From NCBI GenBank assembly GCA_017303975.1, contig JAFLBG010000009.1, positions 1 to 64,000 on the forward strand: a DNA stretch of 64,000 bases, read 5' to 3'. Source of the DNA: Bacteroidota bacterium (GTDB lineage Bacteria; Bacteroidota; Bacteroidia; JAFLBG01). The stretch's first letter is position 1. Each line of letters starts with the position of its first letter. Both the position numbers and the translations under genes were made by a program. Under the pieces are notes generated by a model. The model did not search any database and had not been told where the DNA came from. It worked only from the letters and a program-made list of their open reading frames with translations. Positions 15,243-24,469 of this stretch are shown in pieces.

Positions 15243-17159
15243 TTATTTAAGCGTTTCGTCTAGCCATTTATAGAACTCACGTTGCCATACCAATGCATCT
15301 TGTGCTGTACTTACCCAATGGTTTTGATCAGGTAAAAGCATAAATTTACTTTTAATTCCGCGCAACTGAGCTGCCATAAAGGCTTGCTGCCCCTGTTCAA
15401 TTGGAACTCTATAATCCTTTGCGCCTTGAATAATAAGTATTGGGGTATTCCATTTATCAACGTAACTGCTGGGTGAAAACTTATTAAATGTTTTTTGAGC
15501 TGCTAAATTTTGTGTATCCCAATATGGTCCTCCGTATTCCCAGTTCGAAAAAAACACTTCATCCGTTGTGCCGTACATACTTTTTAGATCGTAAATTCCG
15601 CAGTGAGAAATAAATGTTTTAAAACGATTGTTGTGCATGCCTGCAAGCATAAACACCGAGTAACCTCCGTAGCTAGCGCCCACACAACCTAACCTATCTT
15701 TATCAACAAATTTTTCTTTAGCTAAGGTATCAATTGCAGTTAGGTAATCTGCCATTGCTTGCCCTCCGTGATCTTTGCTTACTTGCTCATTCCATTCTGT
15801 CCCAAAGCCCGGCATTCCTCTGCGGCAGGGTGCTACAATAATATATCCATTTGCTGCCATTAGTTGAAAATTCCATCGAAAGGAATAAAACTGAGTAAGA
15901 CTTGATTGAGGACCACCTTGGCAATACAACAATGTTGGGTATTTTTTACTTGCATCAAAATTGGGTGGATAAATTACCCACACCAACATTTTTTTATTGT
16001 CGGTTGTTGTAACAAATCGCCTCTCTACCCTACTCATACTAAGTGATGCGTAAGTTTCATCATTAGCATGTGTAAGTTGTTTCATACTTCCGGTGGATAA
16101 ATCTACGGTGTATAATTCTGCGGCATGATTCATGTCTGTTCTCGAAACAATAAGTGTATTGCCGCTTTGCCCAATTATTCCATTGATATCAAAATCACCT
16201 TTGGTAATTTGTTTCATTACCGGCTTTACTTTTGATTTTCCGGGATACACAACAGAAAACAATTGCAATGTTCCGTTTATTGGTGCATTGAAAAAAATAA
16301 AATTACCATCATTGCTCCACTTATAACTCTCCACATAAATATCATCACGTTGCGCAGTAAGATTTAACATTGATTGACCTATCGTTACCATAATATCTTG
16401 CTTGTCCGCCTCATAACCATCCCGTTTCATAGTTAGCCAAGCCAAGTCGCCATTTGAATTAAAGGAGGGATTAATGTCGTAGCCAAGCATCGTACTCGTT
16501 AAATTTTTCGTTTGTTTTGTTTCTATCGAATAACTATACAAATCGGTGTTAGTGCTTACGGTATAATCCTTCCCGTACTTTTTCTTTGTACAATACACTA
16601 CCTCCTTTCCATTCGGATTCCAAACAAAATCTTCATCTCCACCAAAAGGTTTTTGGGGGCAGTCGTATGGCTCATCTTGCATAAGGTCTATTGGCAGAGG
16701 CTTTCCATTGTTATTACCATAACCTTCTATAAACACATGATCAAATTTTCCATCTTCATACGTATCCCAATGACGATAATTTAAATTGTCGTAAACATAT
16801 ACGTTCGACTTACTTAAGTCGGGATAATAATCAGCACCGGTTACGTTCTTTAGTTTTACTTCTTTACTCACGAGTAAATATTTTCCATCTGGAGATATTT
16901 TTTCATTTTTTAGTAATGAATCTACATTGCTTACTAATACTGGCGTTCCGCCAATTACAGGAATAGAATATTTTTTGCTCGAGCTTTTATTCTCCTCTAC
17001 ATTAGGTGTAGATACGGAATAAATAACATGCTTCCCATCTTTGCTAATCCCCAACCCACTTACTTTATTCAACTTCCAAAGCAGTTCGGGGGTCATTCTA
17101 TTTTGGGCAACTAGTGCACAAGAAAATGCAAGTAATAATGTAGTAAAAGATCTAATCAT
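15243..17159 (-). CDS. S9 family peptidase (prolyl oligopeptidase / acylaminoacyl-peptidase type), exported
   Basis: This 638-residue protein has an N-terminal signal peptide (MIRSFTTLLLAFSCALVAQ), a beta-propeller region (about 25-390) and a C-terminal alpha/beta-hydrolase domain. The catalytic triad is visible as Ser in GASYGGYS (near 498), Asp in GAKDYRVP (near 581) and His in DQNHWV (near 614). Such enzymes cleave short peptides, often dipeptides or acyl-peptides, in the periplasm. No T9SS tail is present. The convergent helicase gene ends 4 bases away. Confidence 0.9.
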   Translation of the reverse strand: MIRSFTTLLLAFSCALVAQNRMTPELLWKLNKVSGLGISKDGKHVIYSVSTPNVEENKSSSKKYSIPVIGGTPVLVSNVDSLLKNEKISPDGKYLLVSKEVKLKNVTGADYYPDLSKSNVYVYDNLNYRHWDTYEDGKFDHVFIEGYGNNNGKPLPIDLMQDEPYDCPQKPFGGDEDFVWNPNGKEVVYCTKKKYGKDYTVSTNTDLYSYSIETKQTKNLTSTMLGYDINPSFNSNGDLAWLTMKRDGYEADKQDIMVTIGQSMLNLTAQRDDIYVESYKWSNDGNFIFFNAPINGTLQLFSVVYPGKSKVKPVMKQITKGDFDINGIIGQSGNTLIVSRTDMNHAAELYTVDLSTGSMKQLTHANDETYASLSMSRVERRFVTTTDNKKMLVWVIYPPNFDASKKYPTLLYCQGGPQSSLTQFYSFRWNFQLMAANGYIIVAPCRRGMPGFGTEWNEQVSKDHGGQAMADYLTAIDTLAKEKFVDKDRLGCVGASYGGYSVFMLAGMHNNRFKTFISHCGIYDLKSMYGTTDEVFFSNWEYGGPYWDTQNLAAQKTFNKFSPSSYVDKWNTPILIIQGAKDYRVPIEQGQQAFMAAQLRGIKSKFMLLPDQNHWVSTAQDALVWQREFYKWLDETLK

Positions 17160-17461
17160 AATTTTAATATCAATATGATAAACTGTTCAAAAAATTAGTC
17201 GAATATAGAAAAATAAATAAATAAATGAATTTACAGGAGCCTCGAACTATAAGATATTACTAATTAAAGAATTTGAAGAATTTAAAATACTGGAAATATT
17301 AGATGTTTTGCGGCTAACTAAATGAAAAGGTTACAAGAGTAAGATCACTTTTTAGGAATAACAAAATGTCAGATAAAAGGCATCGTATGCTACACCAGAA
17401 CCAGATGTTTGATTTGACAATAGCATATAAATTCCATATTTTTAATATATAAAGCACCCCA
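17160..17461. promoter_or_regulatory. Divergent intergenic region with a candidate promoter for the T9SS adhesin gene
   Basis: About 300 bases of AT-rich DNA separate the peptidase and the adhesin gene. TTTG (17413-17416), a 20-base spacer and TATTTTTA (17437-17444, 7 of 8 to TAnnTTTG) lie 18 bases before the adhesin ATG. A short AAAT tandem repeat lies near 17210-17226. No ORF or stable structure was seen. Confidence 0.4.
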
Positions 17462-19321
17462 ATGATGAAATTTAAAAACTATTTATTTGCTTTAAACCAA
17501 AAAACAGTTTATGTACTTCTTTTTTTACTATTTGCTATACATTATTTATCGGCTCAATTGCCCAACCCTTTAGATTTTAATACTGCCACTAATACTACAA
17601 ACACTGGAGTTTTAGCACAAGGAAGTAATGATTTGCATTGGACTGTTTCCACAACAGGTATCAATGGAACATATGTTCCTGCAATTGTTTGGGGAAATGG
17701 GACATGGGGCGGCTCTAACTATCCAAACGCAACGTGGATAACCTCTCCGGGAGCTTGTACAGGAAACGATTTGTATTTTAAACTTACCATTACCTTGCCC
17801 GGAGTTGTTTGCGGACAACCAACTGTTAACCCCGGTGCTTATTGCCTATACCTTGATTACTATGCAGACGATTATTTAAAAGAAATTTTTATTAACGGAA
17901 TTTCGAGTTTTACAAATTCTACCTGTTGTAACTATTCGCCCGGTTCCGGGCTATCAGTAAACCTTTGCAATAATTGGGTTACAGGCGCCAATACACTTAT
18001 TGTTCATGTAGATGCTTCAACCGGATGTCCAACAGGGCTTTTTGTACAAGCAAGTACTTCTGGCACTAGTACCACTATGCCTTCTGTTTCGGCTACAGCA
18101 AGTTCATTTACTATTTGCGAAGGAAGCACAGTAACCCTATCGGCAAATGGGGCCAGCAATTATTCATGGACACCAACTAACTCATTAAATACACCAACAG
18201 ATTCTGTAACTATTGCTACACCGACTGTAAGTACTACGTATTATGTAATAACTACCAATAGTTATTCTTGCAAAGATACAGACACGGTAGCCATTGTTGT
18301 TCACCCAATGCCAATTGCAAATTTTTCGAGTGCAGCTCCTTATTGTGTTAATTCTGCTGTAACATTTACCAATACCACCAATGTAAATGGTGCAACTATC
18401 TCATCTTGGCAATGGGATGTAAATTCGGATGGATTGGTTGATTACAACACTCCCAACTGCTCTAATACATTTACTAGTAGCGGTGCAAAACTTGTTTCGT
18501 TTACAGTAACTTCAGACAAAGGTTGCAGGTCTGTTGATACAACAACGTTGTTTGTTAATCCGCTGCCGTTTTTTGATTTTACAACAAGCACAACAACAGG
18601 GTGTGTGCCATTGTGTGCTAATTTGTCTAACACATCTATCGCTGCTGTTTCCTACTTTTGGGAAGTCTCAAATGGAAGCTCCTCTGCTATTAGTAGCCCT
18701 CAACTATGTTTTAACACTAGCGGAATTATAGATATGTCTTTAACAGTAACTGATGCGAATGGTTGTTCAGATATGATTGTGAAAAATTCATTTATTCAAG
18801 TGAATCCTTCCCCTAATGCCGACTTTAATTTTAGCACATCGACTACAACTATTCTCAATCCTATTATTGATATTAAAGATAACTCGACCGGTGCAACAAC
18901 TTGGTTATACGATTTTGGTGATGGTCTTCAAAGCACCGAAAACTCTCCCACGCATATTTATGATGTAATGGATACTACAACTTTTTCAATTACCCAAATT
19001 GTTTCTAATTCAGTAGGTTGCTCCGATACTATTACTAAAACGCTACATATTGGACAAGGCTTTGCATTTTATATTCCAAATGCATTTACTCCAAATGGCG
19101 ATTTAAGCGATGATATCTTTACTCCACAAGGAATTGGCATTAGTAATTACGAACTTTTAATTTACAACCGTTGGGGAGTTTTAGTGTTTGAATCGAATGC
19201 GTTGAATACAGGCTGGGATGGCGATAAAGCTCCACAGGATGTGTATGTGTACAAAATTAAATGTGCAGACGTTTTCGGAAAATCCTATTTATATGTAGGA
19301 GCTGTAACGTTGATTCGATAA
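17462..19321 (+). CDS. Secreted adhesin-like protein with PKD repeats and gliding-motility-type C-terminal domain
   Basis: This 619-residue protein has an N-terminal signal peptide with a hydrophobic core around residues 16-30 (cleavage probably after LSAQ). An unassigned beta-rich N-terminal region with several Cys follows. An Ig-like unit (CEGSTVTLSANGASNYSW) near 220 is followed by about three PKD-like units (for example WLYDFGDGLQ near 480). The C-terminal domain starts at FYIPNAFTPNGD (near 538), includes YELLIYNRWGVLVFES, and ends in VGAVTLIR, the CHU_C/type B T9SS sorting signal. It is probably exported by the T9SS and held at the cell surface. Its ligand is unknown. Confidence 0.88.
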   Translation: MMKFKNYLFALNQKTVYVLLFLLFAIHYLSAQLPNPLDFNTATNTTNTGVLAQGSNDLHWTVSTTGINGTYVPAIVWGNGTWGGSNYPNATWITSPGACTGNDLYFKLTITLPGVVCGQPTVNPGAYCLYLDYYADDYLKEIFINGISSFTNSTCCNYSPGSGLSVNLCNNWVTGANTLIVHVDASTGCPTGLFVQASTSGTSTTMPSVSATASSFTICEGSTVTLSANGASNYSWTPTNSLNTPTDSVTIATPTVSTTYYVITTNSYSCKDTDTVAIVVHPMPIANFSSAAPYCVNSAVTFTNTTNVNGATISSWQWDVNSDGLVDYNTPNCSNTFTSSGAKLVSFTVTSDKGCRSVDTTTLFVNPLPFFDFTTSTTTGCVPLCANLSNTSIAAVSYFWEVSNGSSSAISSPQLCFNTSGIIDMSLTVTDANGCSDMIVKNSFIQVNPSPNADFNFSTSTTTILNPIIDIKDNSTGATTWLYDFGDGLQSTENSPTHIYDVMDTTTFSITQIVSNSVGCSDTITKTLHIGQGFAFYIPNAFTPNGDLSDDIFTPQGIGISNYELLIYNRWGVLVFESNALNTGWDGDKAPQDVYVYKIKCADVFGKSYLYVGAVTLIR

Positions 19322-19342
19322 TTCCAAAAATACACTTTGTAA

Positions 19343-20605
19343 TTATTTTGTTGCAGGAAGCAGCTTTCCTTTACATTCTCCAAATCCTACACGGATACCA
19401 TCTTTAGAGGCAAAACCTCTGATAATTATGGTGTCGTTGTCTTGTAAAAATTTTCGTTCGCTGCCATCTGCTAGTTTAATTGGTTTTGTGCCTTTCCAGG
19501 TTAGTTCCATTAACGAGCCATATGAGCCTTCCTCCGGACCGCTTATAGTTCCGGACGCCATTAAATCTCCTACATTTACATTACAGCCATTTACGGTATG
19601 ATGTGCCAATTGCTGCTCCATGGTCCAATACAAATATTTATAATTAGAAGTGCAAATTTTTTGAGGCGCTAAATTCGGGGCCTCTAAATACACTTCTAAA
19701 TTAATGTCAATATTCTTTTTACCGCTGTATTGCAAATAAGGCAAAACAGGAGGATCTTGCTTATAGCCATCTACTCTAAATGGCTCTAGTGCCTCTAGTG
19801 TTACTATCCAAGGAGACAAGGTAGATGCGAAATTCTTTCCAAGAAATGGTCCCAGAGGAACGTATTCCCACGATTGAATATCACGCGCACTCCAATCGTT
19901 AAACAAAAGCATTCCAAAAATATATTCATCTGCGGCTGCAGTTGTAATAGTATCTCCCAAAGACGTAGGCTTGCCAATAACAAAAGCCATTTCCAGCTCA
20001 ATGTCCATTTGATTGGATGCCGAAAACAAGGGAACCTCTGCATCAGCCGGTTTAACCTGTCCTTTAGGGCGATGGAAATTTGTGCCCGAAACAATTATAG
20101 ATGAACTTCTACCGTGATACCCAACCGGAATGTGTTTCCAATTTGGCAGAAGCGCATTTTTAGGATCACGAAACATACTTCCCATATTTGTAGCATGATC
20201 AATACTTGAATAAAAATCGGTATAGTCGCCCACCTTTATTGGCATTCGCATTTCTACTGAAGTCAATTCGCGAAACGCTTCTTTGCACGCAGCAGTATTC
20301 GATCGAAGTTCTTTATTGTCTAATGAAAAAAGCTCTATTAGTCTATTTCTTATTTTGTTTGTAGTAGGCTTACCCAGAGCAATAAAATCATTCAAATGGG
20401 CTTGCTTAAATAAGTTGCTATCATCAACAATTCCTTTAAAATAGTTATGTTTTGAAAGTGCGTATAAATCAACCAATGTGTTGCCAATTGCAGTGGCGGC
20501 ATGATGCTTAATCGTTGCTGTGCTAAATATTCCAAAAGGTATATTATACATAGAAAAGTCTGAATTTGAAGGAATTTCAATCCATGAGTTTAATTTGGCA
20601 ATCAT
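19343..20605 (-). CDS. fahA: Fumarylacetoacetase
   Basis: Fumarylacetoacetase hydrolyses fumarylacetoacetate to fumarate and acetoacetate, the last step of tyrosine/homogentisate breakdown. The 420-residue protein has the N-terminal SH3-like domain (NIPFGIFST near 21) and the catalytic domain with DFYSSIDHATNMG (near 127), GYHGRSSSI (near 160), ELEMAFVIGKP (near 200) and FNDWSARDIQSWE (near 233). These include the metal-binding Asp and Glu residues and the His near 133. No other tyrosine-degradation gene is in the window. It ends 21 bases from the convergent adhesin gene. Confidence 0.94.
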   Translation of the reverse strand: MIAKLNSWIEIPSNSDFSMYNIPFGIFSTATIKHHAATAIGNTLVDLYALSKHNYFKGIVDDSNLFKQAHLNDFIALGKPTTNKIRNRLIELFSLDNKELRSNTAACKEAFRELTSVEMRMPIKVGDYTDFYSSIDHATNMGSMFRDPKNALLPNWKHIPVGYHGRSSSIIVSGTNFHRPKGQVKPADAEVPLFSASNQMDIELEMAFVIGKPTSLGDTITTAAADEYIFGMLLFNDWSARDIQSWEYVPLGPFLGKNFASTLSPWIVTLEALEPFRVDGYKQDPPVLPYLQYSGKKNIDINLEVYLEAPNLAPQKICTSNYKYLYWTMEQQLAHHTVNGCNVNVGDLMASGTISGPEEGSYGSLMELTWKGTKPIKLADGSERKFLQDNDTIIIRGFASKDGIRVGFGECKGKLLPATK

Positions 20606-20736
20606 CGTTTTTACTTTTAAAGTTTAATAGCAGTTAAAGTTAGTTTAAAATAGTAAAATATGCGCACCTACTAATTATACTTAGTTAAGATTTAGTCTAC
20701 AACCTACAAAAAAGTTTTTTCCGTATCTTTAGCAGC

Positions 20737-21672
20737 ATGAATTCACAATCGAGAATATATATTGCCGGTCACAATGGAATGGTTGGCTCTGCTATTGTTC
20801 GCAAACTAAAAAAGGAAGGATATTCTAACTTAATTTACAAATCATCTAAAGAGTTGGATTTAAAAAACCAACTAGCCGTAACTACTTTTTTTGAAATCGA
20901 AAAGCCTGAGTATGTTTTTTTTGCTGCCGCTAGAGTAGGCGGTATTGTTGCAAACAACACCTACAGAGCAGAATTCATATACGACAACTTATTAATGGAA
21001 TGCAATGTTATTCATGCTGCATACAAGAACAACGTAAAAAAATTATTATTCCTGGGCTCCTCCTGCATTTACCCCAAACTAGCACCACAGCCGCTTAAAG
21101 AAGAATACTTACTTACCGGATTGTTAGAGCATACCAACGAACCTTACGCTATAGCAAAAATTGCAGGCATCAAATTATGCGATGCCTATAGAAGTCAGTA
21201 CAGATGTAATTTTATTTCTGCCATGCCAACAAATTTGTATGGACCCAACGATAATTACAATTTAAACACATCACACGTACTACCTGCATTACTTAGAAAA
21301 TTTCATACAGCAAAAGAAAACAATTTGGAGTCGGTTGAAATATGGGGAACCGGCACACCTATGCGTGAGTTTTTGCATGTAGATGATTTAGCAGATGCTT
21401 GTTATTTTTTAATGCAGCACTACAACGATGCGGGGCTTGTAAACGTAGGTGTTGGCACAGATATTACAATTAAAGATTTGGCATTGCTAATTAAAAAAAT
21501 TGTGGGCTATACCGGCAATTTAACATTTGACAAAACGAAACCGGATGGTACACCTCGCAAACTAATGGATGTGAGCAAGCTAAGCAACATGGGATGGAAA
21601 GCTAACATATCGTTAGAGCAAGGAATTTCTGCGGTATATACAAGTGCTTTGCAAGAAAAAATACTAGCTTAG
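20737..21672 (+). CDS. fcl: GDP-L-fucose synthase
   Basis: This 311-residue short-chain dehydrogenase/reductase converts GDP-4-keto-6-deoxymannose to GDP-L-fucose by epimerisation and reduction. It has the NADP-binding [14 protein letters not shown] at residues 11-24, the LGSSCIYPK motif near 109, YAIAKIAG carrying the catalytic Tyr and Lys near 139, and the family stretch [15 protein letters not shown] near 207. The GDP-mannose dehydratase partner (gmd) is not in the window. It heads a co-directional set with two barrel proteins and a WecA-type transferase. TATCTTTA (20724-20731) is a near -7 box just before the ATG. Confidence 0.93.
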   Translation: MNSQSRIYIAGHNGMVGSAIVRKLKKEGYSNLIYKSSKELDLKNQLAVTTFFEIEKPEYVFFAAARVGGIVANNTYRAEFIYDNLLMECNVIHAAYKNNVKKLLFLGSSCIYPKLAPQPLKEEYLLTGLLEHTNEPYAIAKIAGIKLCDAYRSQYRCNFISAMPTNLYGPNDNYNLNTSHVLPALLRKFHTAKENNLESVEIWGTGTPMREFLHVDDLADACYFLMQHYNDAGLVNVGVGTDITIKDLALLIKKIVGYTGNLTFDKTKPDGTPRKLMDVSKLSNMGWKANISLEQGISAVYTSALQEKILA

Positions 21673-21676
21673 CGAG

Positions 21677-23323
21677 ATGAAAAATCGGAGTGTTTTATGT
21701 TGTGTTTTTTTCCTAACAACTATACTCAGTTCGATTTGTAAATTGAATGCACAGAATGCAGCTCTGCCAATAAATCTAACTAAGAATACACAATTATTAG
21801 TTCACGAACTAAACCCTGGATTAAACACCAATCGCTTTTTGTATCCTTTTGAATTGGATAGCTCTGTTAAAATTTTTACTACTCTAAAACCCTTTATTGG
21901 AACCTTATTTGATATTCCTAGATTTAAAAAGAAAAATTTTATAGTGCGGAAAATATTCAAAGAAAATTTAATTATCATACAAGATTCTGCAACAAAATTT
22001 AACTTAACTATCGACCCTGTTTTCAATTTCCAATTTGGTAGAGATTTATCTGACTCTCTGGGCACTAATCTATACACCAATACAAGAGGCGTTATAGTAA
22101 GAGGAAATGTTGGCGCTAAATTTTCTTTCGAATCTTCGTTTTATGAAAGCCAATCTACATTTCCAAATTACCTAAAACAATTTGCCAATACCTATAAAGT
22201 AGTGCCGGGACAAGGACGTTGGAAAAACTTTAAACTAACCGGTTATGATTATGCATTTTCATCTGGTATTATAAATTTTTCTCCTACTCCTACTTTGCAT
22301 TTTCAAGTTGGAAATGGGAAACTATTTATTGGCGATGGATACAGAAGTTTATTTTTATCAGACAATGCGTTTAATTATCCATATCTGCGTATAAGCAAGC
22401 AGTTCAAGATAATTCAATACACCGCCATATACGCACAACTAATGAATTTCAGTTTTGGGAATGTACAAACCCCTGCAAATACAGAACCTCTTTTTCAAAA
22501 AAAGGCAGCCAGCTTTCAATTCCTAGATATTGCTATTACTAAGTTTTGGAACGTTGGACTATTCCAAAGTTTACTATGGGAGGCTGCAGATAAAAACAAT
22601 AAGCAAAATTTACATCTTACATATCTCAATCCAATTCCCTTAACCAATCCGTTACTTTTTGGACTTAATAGTACCAACAATACTTCTATTGGATTTTCTA
22701 CAAAAATAAAATTAGCTAAGCAGGTTGTTATATATGGCCAGTATTATATTGATGCACTACCCGAAAACAATTTTAAAACATCCATTAACAACAAAACCGG
22801 TTACCAAGCCGGTGCGTATTGGCTGAATGCTTTATCGCTAAAGAATCTGACATTTCAACTTGAATACAACAGCGTGCGCCCTTATACCTACTCGCACAAA
22901 AAAACAGAACAAAGCTACACACACTATAACCAGCCATTGGCGCATCCACTGCAAAGCAATTTCACTGAACTGGTAGCTTTAGCTTCTTACAATTACAAGC
23001 GATGGGGCATTAGCATAAAATATAACTATATACAGATAGGTCGCGATTCAATTGGCAGAAACTATGGCAATTCTATATTTGCATCAAACAATGACGCCTA
23101 TTATGGTGTAAATTCTACCAGTAATGAATTATTGCAAGGTATAAAAACATCCGTTTCTATTGTTGATGTAAAAGCCCACTTTATTTTAAAAGCTCCAACA
23201 GGAGCAAAACTATTTATGGGGTACTTTGTACGTAACGAAACAAGCACAACATCTAGTTTATATACGAAATATTTTTATGTTGGATTTAAAACGAATATGT
23301 GTAATTTTTATTCGGATTTTTAA
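21677..23323 (+). CDS. Outer-membrane beta-barrel protein, RemB/Wzi-like (copy 1)
   Basis: This 548-residue protein has a signal peptide (hydrophobic stretch at about residues 7-21) and a beta-strand-rich body ending in an aromatic C-terminus (NFYSDF), as expected for an outer-membrane barrel. The stretch GDGYRSLFLSDNAFNYP near 218 resembles the motif of RemB gliding proteins and Wzi-type capsule assembly proteins. It is a paralogue of the gene at 24462, and both carry the sequences GDGYRSLFLSD and RPYTYSHKK / RPYTYTHGS. It begins 4 bases after fcl. Role in polysaccharide export or in gliding is inferred. Confidence 0.7.
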   Translation: MKNRSVLCCVFFLTTILSSICKLNAQNAALPINLTKNTQLLVHELNPGLNTNRFLYPFELDSSVKIFTTLKPFIGTLFDIPRFKKKNFIVRKIFKENLIIIQDSATKFNLTIDPVFNFQFGRDLSDSLGTNLYTNTRGVIVRGNVGAKFSFESSFYESQSTFPNYLKQFANTYKVVPGQGRWKNFKLTGYDYAFSSGIINFSPTPTLHFQVGNGKLFIGDGYRSLFLSDNAFNYPYLRISKQFKIIQYTAIYAQLMNFSFGNVQTPANTEPLFQKKAASFQFLDIAITKFWNVGLFQSLLWEAADKNNKQNLHLTYLNPIPLTNPLLFGLNSTNNTSIGFSTKIKLAKQVVIYGQYYIDALPENNFKTSINNKTGYQAGAYWLNALSLKNLTFQLEYNSVRPYTYSHKKTEQSYTHYNQPLAHPLQSNFTELVALASYNYKRWGISIKYNYIQIGRDSIGRNYGNSIFASNNDAYYGVNSTSNELLQGIKTSVSIVDVKAHFILKAPTGAKLFMGYFVRNETSTTSSLYTKYFYVGFKTNMCNFYSDF

Positions 23324-23371
23324 ATTTAGCATACACATTTTTCATACATTTAGTTAACTCAAAATAGAGTA

Positions 23372-24469
23372 ATGGAAAAATTACCATTGGTATTTCTTAC
23401 ATCTTTCTTTGTTGTGCTTTTAGCCAATCCTGCATTGATAAAAGTAGCACTCCTAAAACGCTTGTTTGACGAACCGGGAGATGAACGAAAAATTCACACT
23501 CGTAGAATTCCTACAATTGGTGGGATTATGTTGTTTGGCGGCACTATATTTACCTATGCATTGTGGTATCCAATACCCACAACTACTGATTTTCAAGTAA
23601 TCTTAGAGGCCTTTAACAACTTAAAGTATTTAGTAGCTACAACCATTATTCTGTTTTTTGTAGGAATAAAAGACGATATCATCGGAACAGCCCCCGTAAA
23701 AAAATTAGTTGCTCATATTATTGTTGGCATGATTCTAGTATTAATGGCAGATGTTAGAATCACTAGTATGGACGGAATTTTCGGAGTATATACACTTCCT
23801 TACTGGGCAAGTATTTTCCTTTCTATGTTTACATATATCGTAGTAGTAAATGCATTTAATTTAATTGACGGTGTTGATGGGCTTGCAGGTGGCGTAGGAT
23901 TTATAGCATCTGTTTTATTTGGCTGTTGGTTTATTATTGTTGGCGATTCCGAATTGGCAACACTTTCCTTTGCTTTGGGAGGTTCGTTGTTGGCATTTTT
24001 AATTTTTAATTTTCAGCCCGCCAAGCTATTCATGGGCGATTCCGGTTCGCTTACAATAGGACTTATATTATGTGTGCTTGCCATACGAGTAATTGAATAC
24101 GACCCAACCGTAGTAGAAAAAACTATTTTACGTCATGTATCGCAACCCGTTTTTGCAATGGCAGTTTTAGTATATCCATTGATAGATACACTCCGTATTT
24201 TTATTTATCGTTCACTTAAAGGTCTTTCTCCTTTTTCTGCAGATAAAAACCATATTCACCATAAACTGATAGGCCTTGGATTAAAGCATAAAGGAACTGT
24301 TATTATAATTTATGTATTTAATATTGTTGTAGTAGGCGCTGCTATTGTTTCCGGATTGTTGCAACCTACATTCTCCTTTTTACTTGTATTTTTTGTAGCT
24401 GCTGCTGCCACCCAAATACCTTTTTTAATTGCCCAAAGAAAATCTATAACTAAAAAAGCGGATGCGTAA
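23372..24469 (+). CDS. Undecaprenyl-phosphate glycosyl-1-phosphate transferase, WecA/MraY family
   Basis: This 365-residue multi-spanning membrane enzyme (about ten segments) belongs to the family that loads a sugar-1-phosphate onto undecaprenyl phosphate to start polysaccharide synthesis. Key motifs are RKIHTRRIPTIGGI near 39, FFVGIKDDIIGT near 102, NAFNLIDGVDGLAGG near 160, and FMGDSGSLTIG near 222, plus the His-rich loop KNHIHHKL near 291. It is distinct from the true MraY at 43015. Its position between two RemB/Wzi-like genes and after fcl suggests surface polysaccharide synthesis. The sugar is probably GlcNAc-1-P but this is inferred. Confidence 0.9.
   Translation: MEKLPLVFLTSFFVVLLANPALIKVALLKRLFDEPGDERKIHTRRIPTIGGIMLFGGTIFTYALWYPIPTTTDFQVILEAFNNLKYLVATTIILFFVGIKDDIIGTAPVKKLVAHIIVGMILVLMADVRITSMDGIFGVYTLPYWASIFLSMFTYIVVVNAFNLIDGVDGLAGGVGFIASVLFGCWFIIVGDSELATLSFALGGSLLAFLIFNFQPAKLFMGDSGSLTIGLILCVLAIRVIEYDPTVVEKTILRHVSQPVFAMAVLVYPLIDTLRIFIYRSLKGLSPFSADKNHIHHKLIGLGLKHKGTVIIIYVFNIVVVGAAIVSGLLQPTFSFLLVFFVAAAATQIPFLIAQRKSITKKADA

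Noticed and set aside
17210-17226. AAAT tandem repeat as a phase-variation tract
   Set aside because: It is short, imperfect and non-coding, with no clear link to either flanking promoter.
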